From: Pseudomonadota bacterium
GTDB taxonomy: Bacteria; Pseudomonadota; Gammaproteobacteria; Burkholderiales; Burkholderiaceae
Reading direction: 5' to 3'
NCBI GenBank assembly: GCA_021778935.1
Contig: JAJYBQ010000118.1
Location: forward strand, 1-7,760
Length of the DNA stretch: 7,760 nucleotides
Position 1 is the first letter of the stretch; each line of letters begins with the position of its first letter. The notes below the pieces were generated by a model that was not told where the DNA came from, ran no database searches, and saw only the letters and a list, made by a program, of their open reading frames with translations. Position numbers and translations under genes: made by a program. Below are positions 6,871-7,760 of the stretch, piece by piece.

Positions 6871-6903
6871 AATCCGGAAACTCTGAATCGCTTCCGCGGT
6901 ATC

Positions 6904-7227
6904 TTACCGCTTCAGGTACTGCAGCTTGTCCTTGACATCCTTCCACTCGTCCGCGTCCGGCGAGTGCGCCTTCATGCGGGTGATGGATGGCCACTTCTTC
7001 GCCAGTTCCGCGTTCATCGCAACGAATTGCTGCTGGTCCGCGGGCACATCCTCCTCGGCATAAATCGCATTCACGGGGCATTCCGGAATGCAGACTGCGC
7101 AGTCGATGCACTCATCGGGGTCGATGGCGAGAAAGTTCGGTCCCTCGCGGAAGCAATCGACCGGGCAGACGTCGACGCAATCGGTGTACTTGCAGCGGAT
7201 GCACGATTCGGTAACTACGTGAGTCAT
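6904..7227 (-). CDS. fdxA: 7Fe ferredoxin FdxA
   Basis: This 107-residue soluble ferredoxin carries one [3Fe-4S] and one [4Fe-4S] cluster and acts as a low-potential electron carrier in the cytoplasm. The Cys pattern matches Azotobacter-type ferredoxin I. Cys9, Cys17 and Cys50 are expected for the 3Fe cluster, and Cys21, Cys40, Cys43 and Cys46 for the 4Fe cluster. Cys12 and Cys25 are extra, as in the family. [17 protein letters not shown] and [14 protein letters not shown] are the diagnostic stretches. The C-terminal extension ends in DKLQYLKR. The ATG at 7227 gives the standard MTHVV start, with AGGT seven bases upstream; the open frame continues to 7320 but that part is not family-like. It has its own 89-base leader region and shares its strand with rnfB and nth. 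Its electron donor and acceptor are unknown. Confidence 0.97.
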   Translation of the reverse strand: MTHVVTESCIRCKYTDCVDVCPVDCFREGPNFLAIDPDECIDCAVCIPECPVNAIYAEEDVPADQQQFVAMNAELAKKWPSITRMKAHSPDADEWKDVKDKLQYLKR

Positions 7228-7237
7228 CTGGCAACCT

Positions 7238-7274
7238 GGTCGGGAAATGGCCGGAAAATGCGGCCGGAAAAGGG
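7238..7274. repeat. Short tandem repeat in the fdxA leader
   Basis: GGCCGGAAAA occurs at 7249-7258 and 7262-7271, a 13-base period, and a degenerate copy GGTCGGGAAAT precedes at 7238-7248. On the fdxA transcript these are three successive pyrimidine-rich TTTCCGGCC-like units directly before the ribosome binding site. They would fill most of a leader starting near 7272. Confidence 0.55.
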
Positions 7275-7295
7275 CAAAAGTGTACCGGATTTGCC
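7273..7295 (-). promoter_or_regulatory. Candidate fdxA promoter/operator
   Basis: GGCAAA (7273-7278) and TTTGCC (7290-7295) form a 6-bp inverted repeat with an 11-base spacer. Between the arms, on the fdxA strand, lies TACACT (7284-7279), 4 of 6 to TATAAT. No good -35 box is found at the right distance (TGGGGT only), so the promoter would need an activator or another sigma factor. The dyad over the -10 would suit a repressor. The regulator is unknown. Confidence 0.35.
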
Positions 7296-7316
7296 GTAAG
7301 GACCCCAGGCGCCCCG

Positions 7317-7760
7317 TCACCAGGTCGCGTGCGCGGCGTCGACTTCATCCGGCGCCGCCTTGAACCCGGCGTGTCGGGGCGTGCCCGGTCGGGGTGGCGG
7401 CATTTTCCGCCGCTTGCGCGACCATTCCGCCAACTGGCGCTTGCGCGCATCGGAGAGGTGCTGGAAGCTGCGGGTGAGTGCCTGGCGGCGTTCGGCGGAC
7501 AGCGAATAGGCCCGTCGAAGATTGTTCCGCGCGGTGATCCGCTGCTCCCGCGTGAGCCGCACCAGTTGCGGCATGCGCGCGTGCATGCGCGCCTTGCCTT
7601 CCGGCGACAGATTCTGGTACCGCGCGGCGATCTGCAACCACCTCCGCTTGCGGTTGGCGCCGAGCCGGTTCCATACGGATGCCAGGGGAGAGAGGGCCTC
7701 GTGCTGCGCCGGTGTCAGGGCCGACCATGTCGGCCCATCGTGCGCCGAAACCCGGATCAT
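7317..7760 (-). CDS. DUF3106 domain protein, 5' end cut by the window
   Basis: This is the last 147 residues of a DUF3106 protein, a family of unknown function that usually has a signal peptide and is probably periplasmic. The repeated motif of the family is clear: [19 protein letters not shown] near the start, then [39 protein letters not shown], and [19 protein letters not shown]. These are short helices of the form L-(T/S)-x-E/A-x-R-x. The protein is very basic. The frame is open to the window edge. The ATG at 7760 would give no signal peptide, so the true start probably lies beyond the window. The stop is 89 bases before the fdxA start on the same strand. No terminator is seen in the gap, so read-through into fdxA is possible. 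Confidence 0.8.
   Translation of the reverse strand: MIRVSAHDGPTWSALTPAQHEALSPLASVWNRLGANRKRRWLQIAARYQNLSPEGKARMHARMPQLVRLTREQRITARNNLRRAYSLSAERRQALTRSFQHLSDARKRQLAEWSRKRRKMPPPRPGTPRHAGFKAAPDEVDAAHATW

Noticed and set aside
7238..7274. CRISPR-like array in the fdxA leader
   Set aside because: The units are only 10-13 bases with no spacers of constant length and no cas genes, so it is a small tandem repeat.
7228..7320. Longer FdxA with 31 extra N-terminal residues
   Set aside because: The extension is not family-like and overlaps the promoter-like dyad and leader repeats. MTHVV is the standard FdxA start.

Overview
The window is a compact chromosomal segment of a high-GC bacterium, roughly two-thirds G+C by eye. 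It is most likely a betaproteobacterium. The protein families point there together: DUF1841, DUF1631, DUF3106, the PA2778/PA2779 pair, a short 7Fe FdxA, and RnfB next to Nth. The genus cannot be fixed from this sequence. No rRNA, tRNA, insertion sequence, integrase or CRISPR array was seen. Nearly everything is coding, and the largest gaps are only about 90 bases.

Layout: two convergent blocks meet near base 3715. The plus-strand block (2-3690) holds the 3' two-thirds of htpG (Hsp90 chaperone). A spermidine-synthase-like protein follows, starting inside the htpG stop codon. Then comes a short DUF1631 protein behind an AT-rich, promoter-like gap. The minus-strand block is read from the right edge leftward: a DUF3106 protein (cut by the window edge), fdxA (7Fe ferredoxin), a PA2779-family membrane protein, a PA2778-family C39-like cysteine peptidase lipoprotein, a shortened RnfB/RsxB ferredoxin, nth (endonuclease III) and a DUF1841 protein. 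The last three steps from PA2778 to nth are joined by 4-base stop/start overlaps.

How the genes fit together: three iron-sulfur proteins (FdxA, RnfB, Nth) lie in one same-strand run. This resembles the known rsx-nth association of E. coli, reduced here to one electron-transfer subunit. Inside the run sits the PA2779-PA2778 pair. One protein is exported and anchored by a C-terminal helix with an LPAGGG motif just before it. The other is an exported lipoprotein with a papain-like Cys/His site and TPR repeats. The most interesting hypothesis from the window is that the peptidase processes or binds its neighbour at that glycine motif. Other points worth a second look are the loss of the RnfB N-terminal domain, the repeat-rich fdxA leader, a REP-like palindrome between nth and the DUF1841 gene, and repeated use of non-ATG overlapping starts. 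Much of the rest is ordinary housekeeping sequence.
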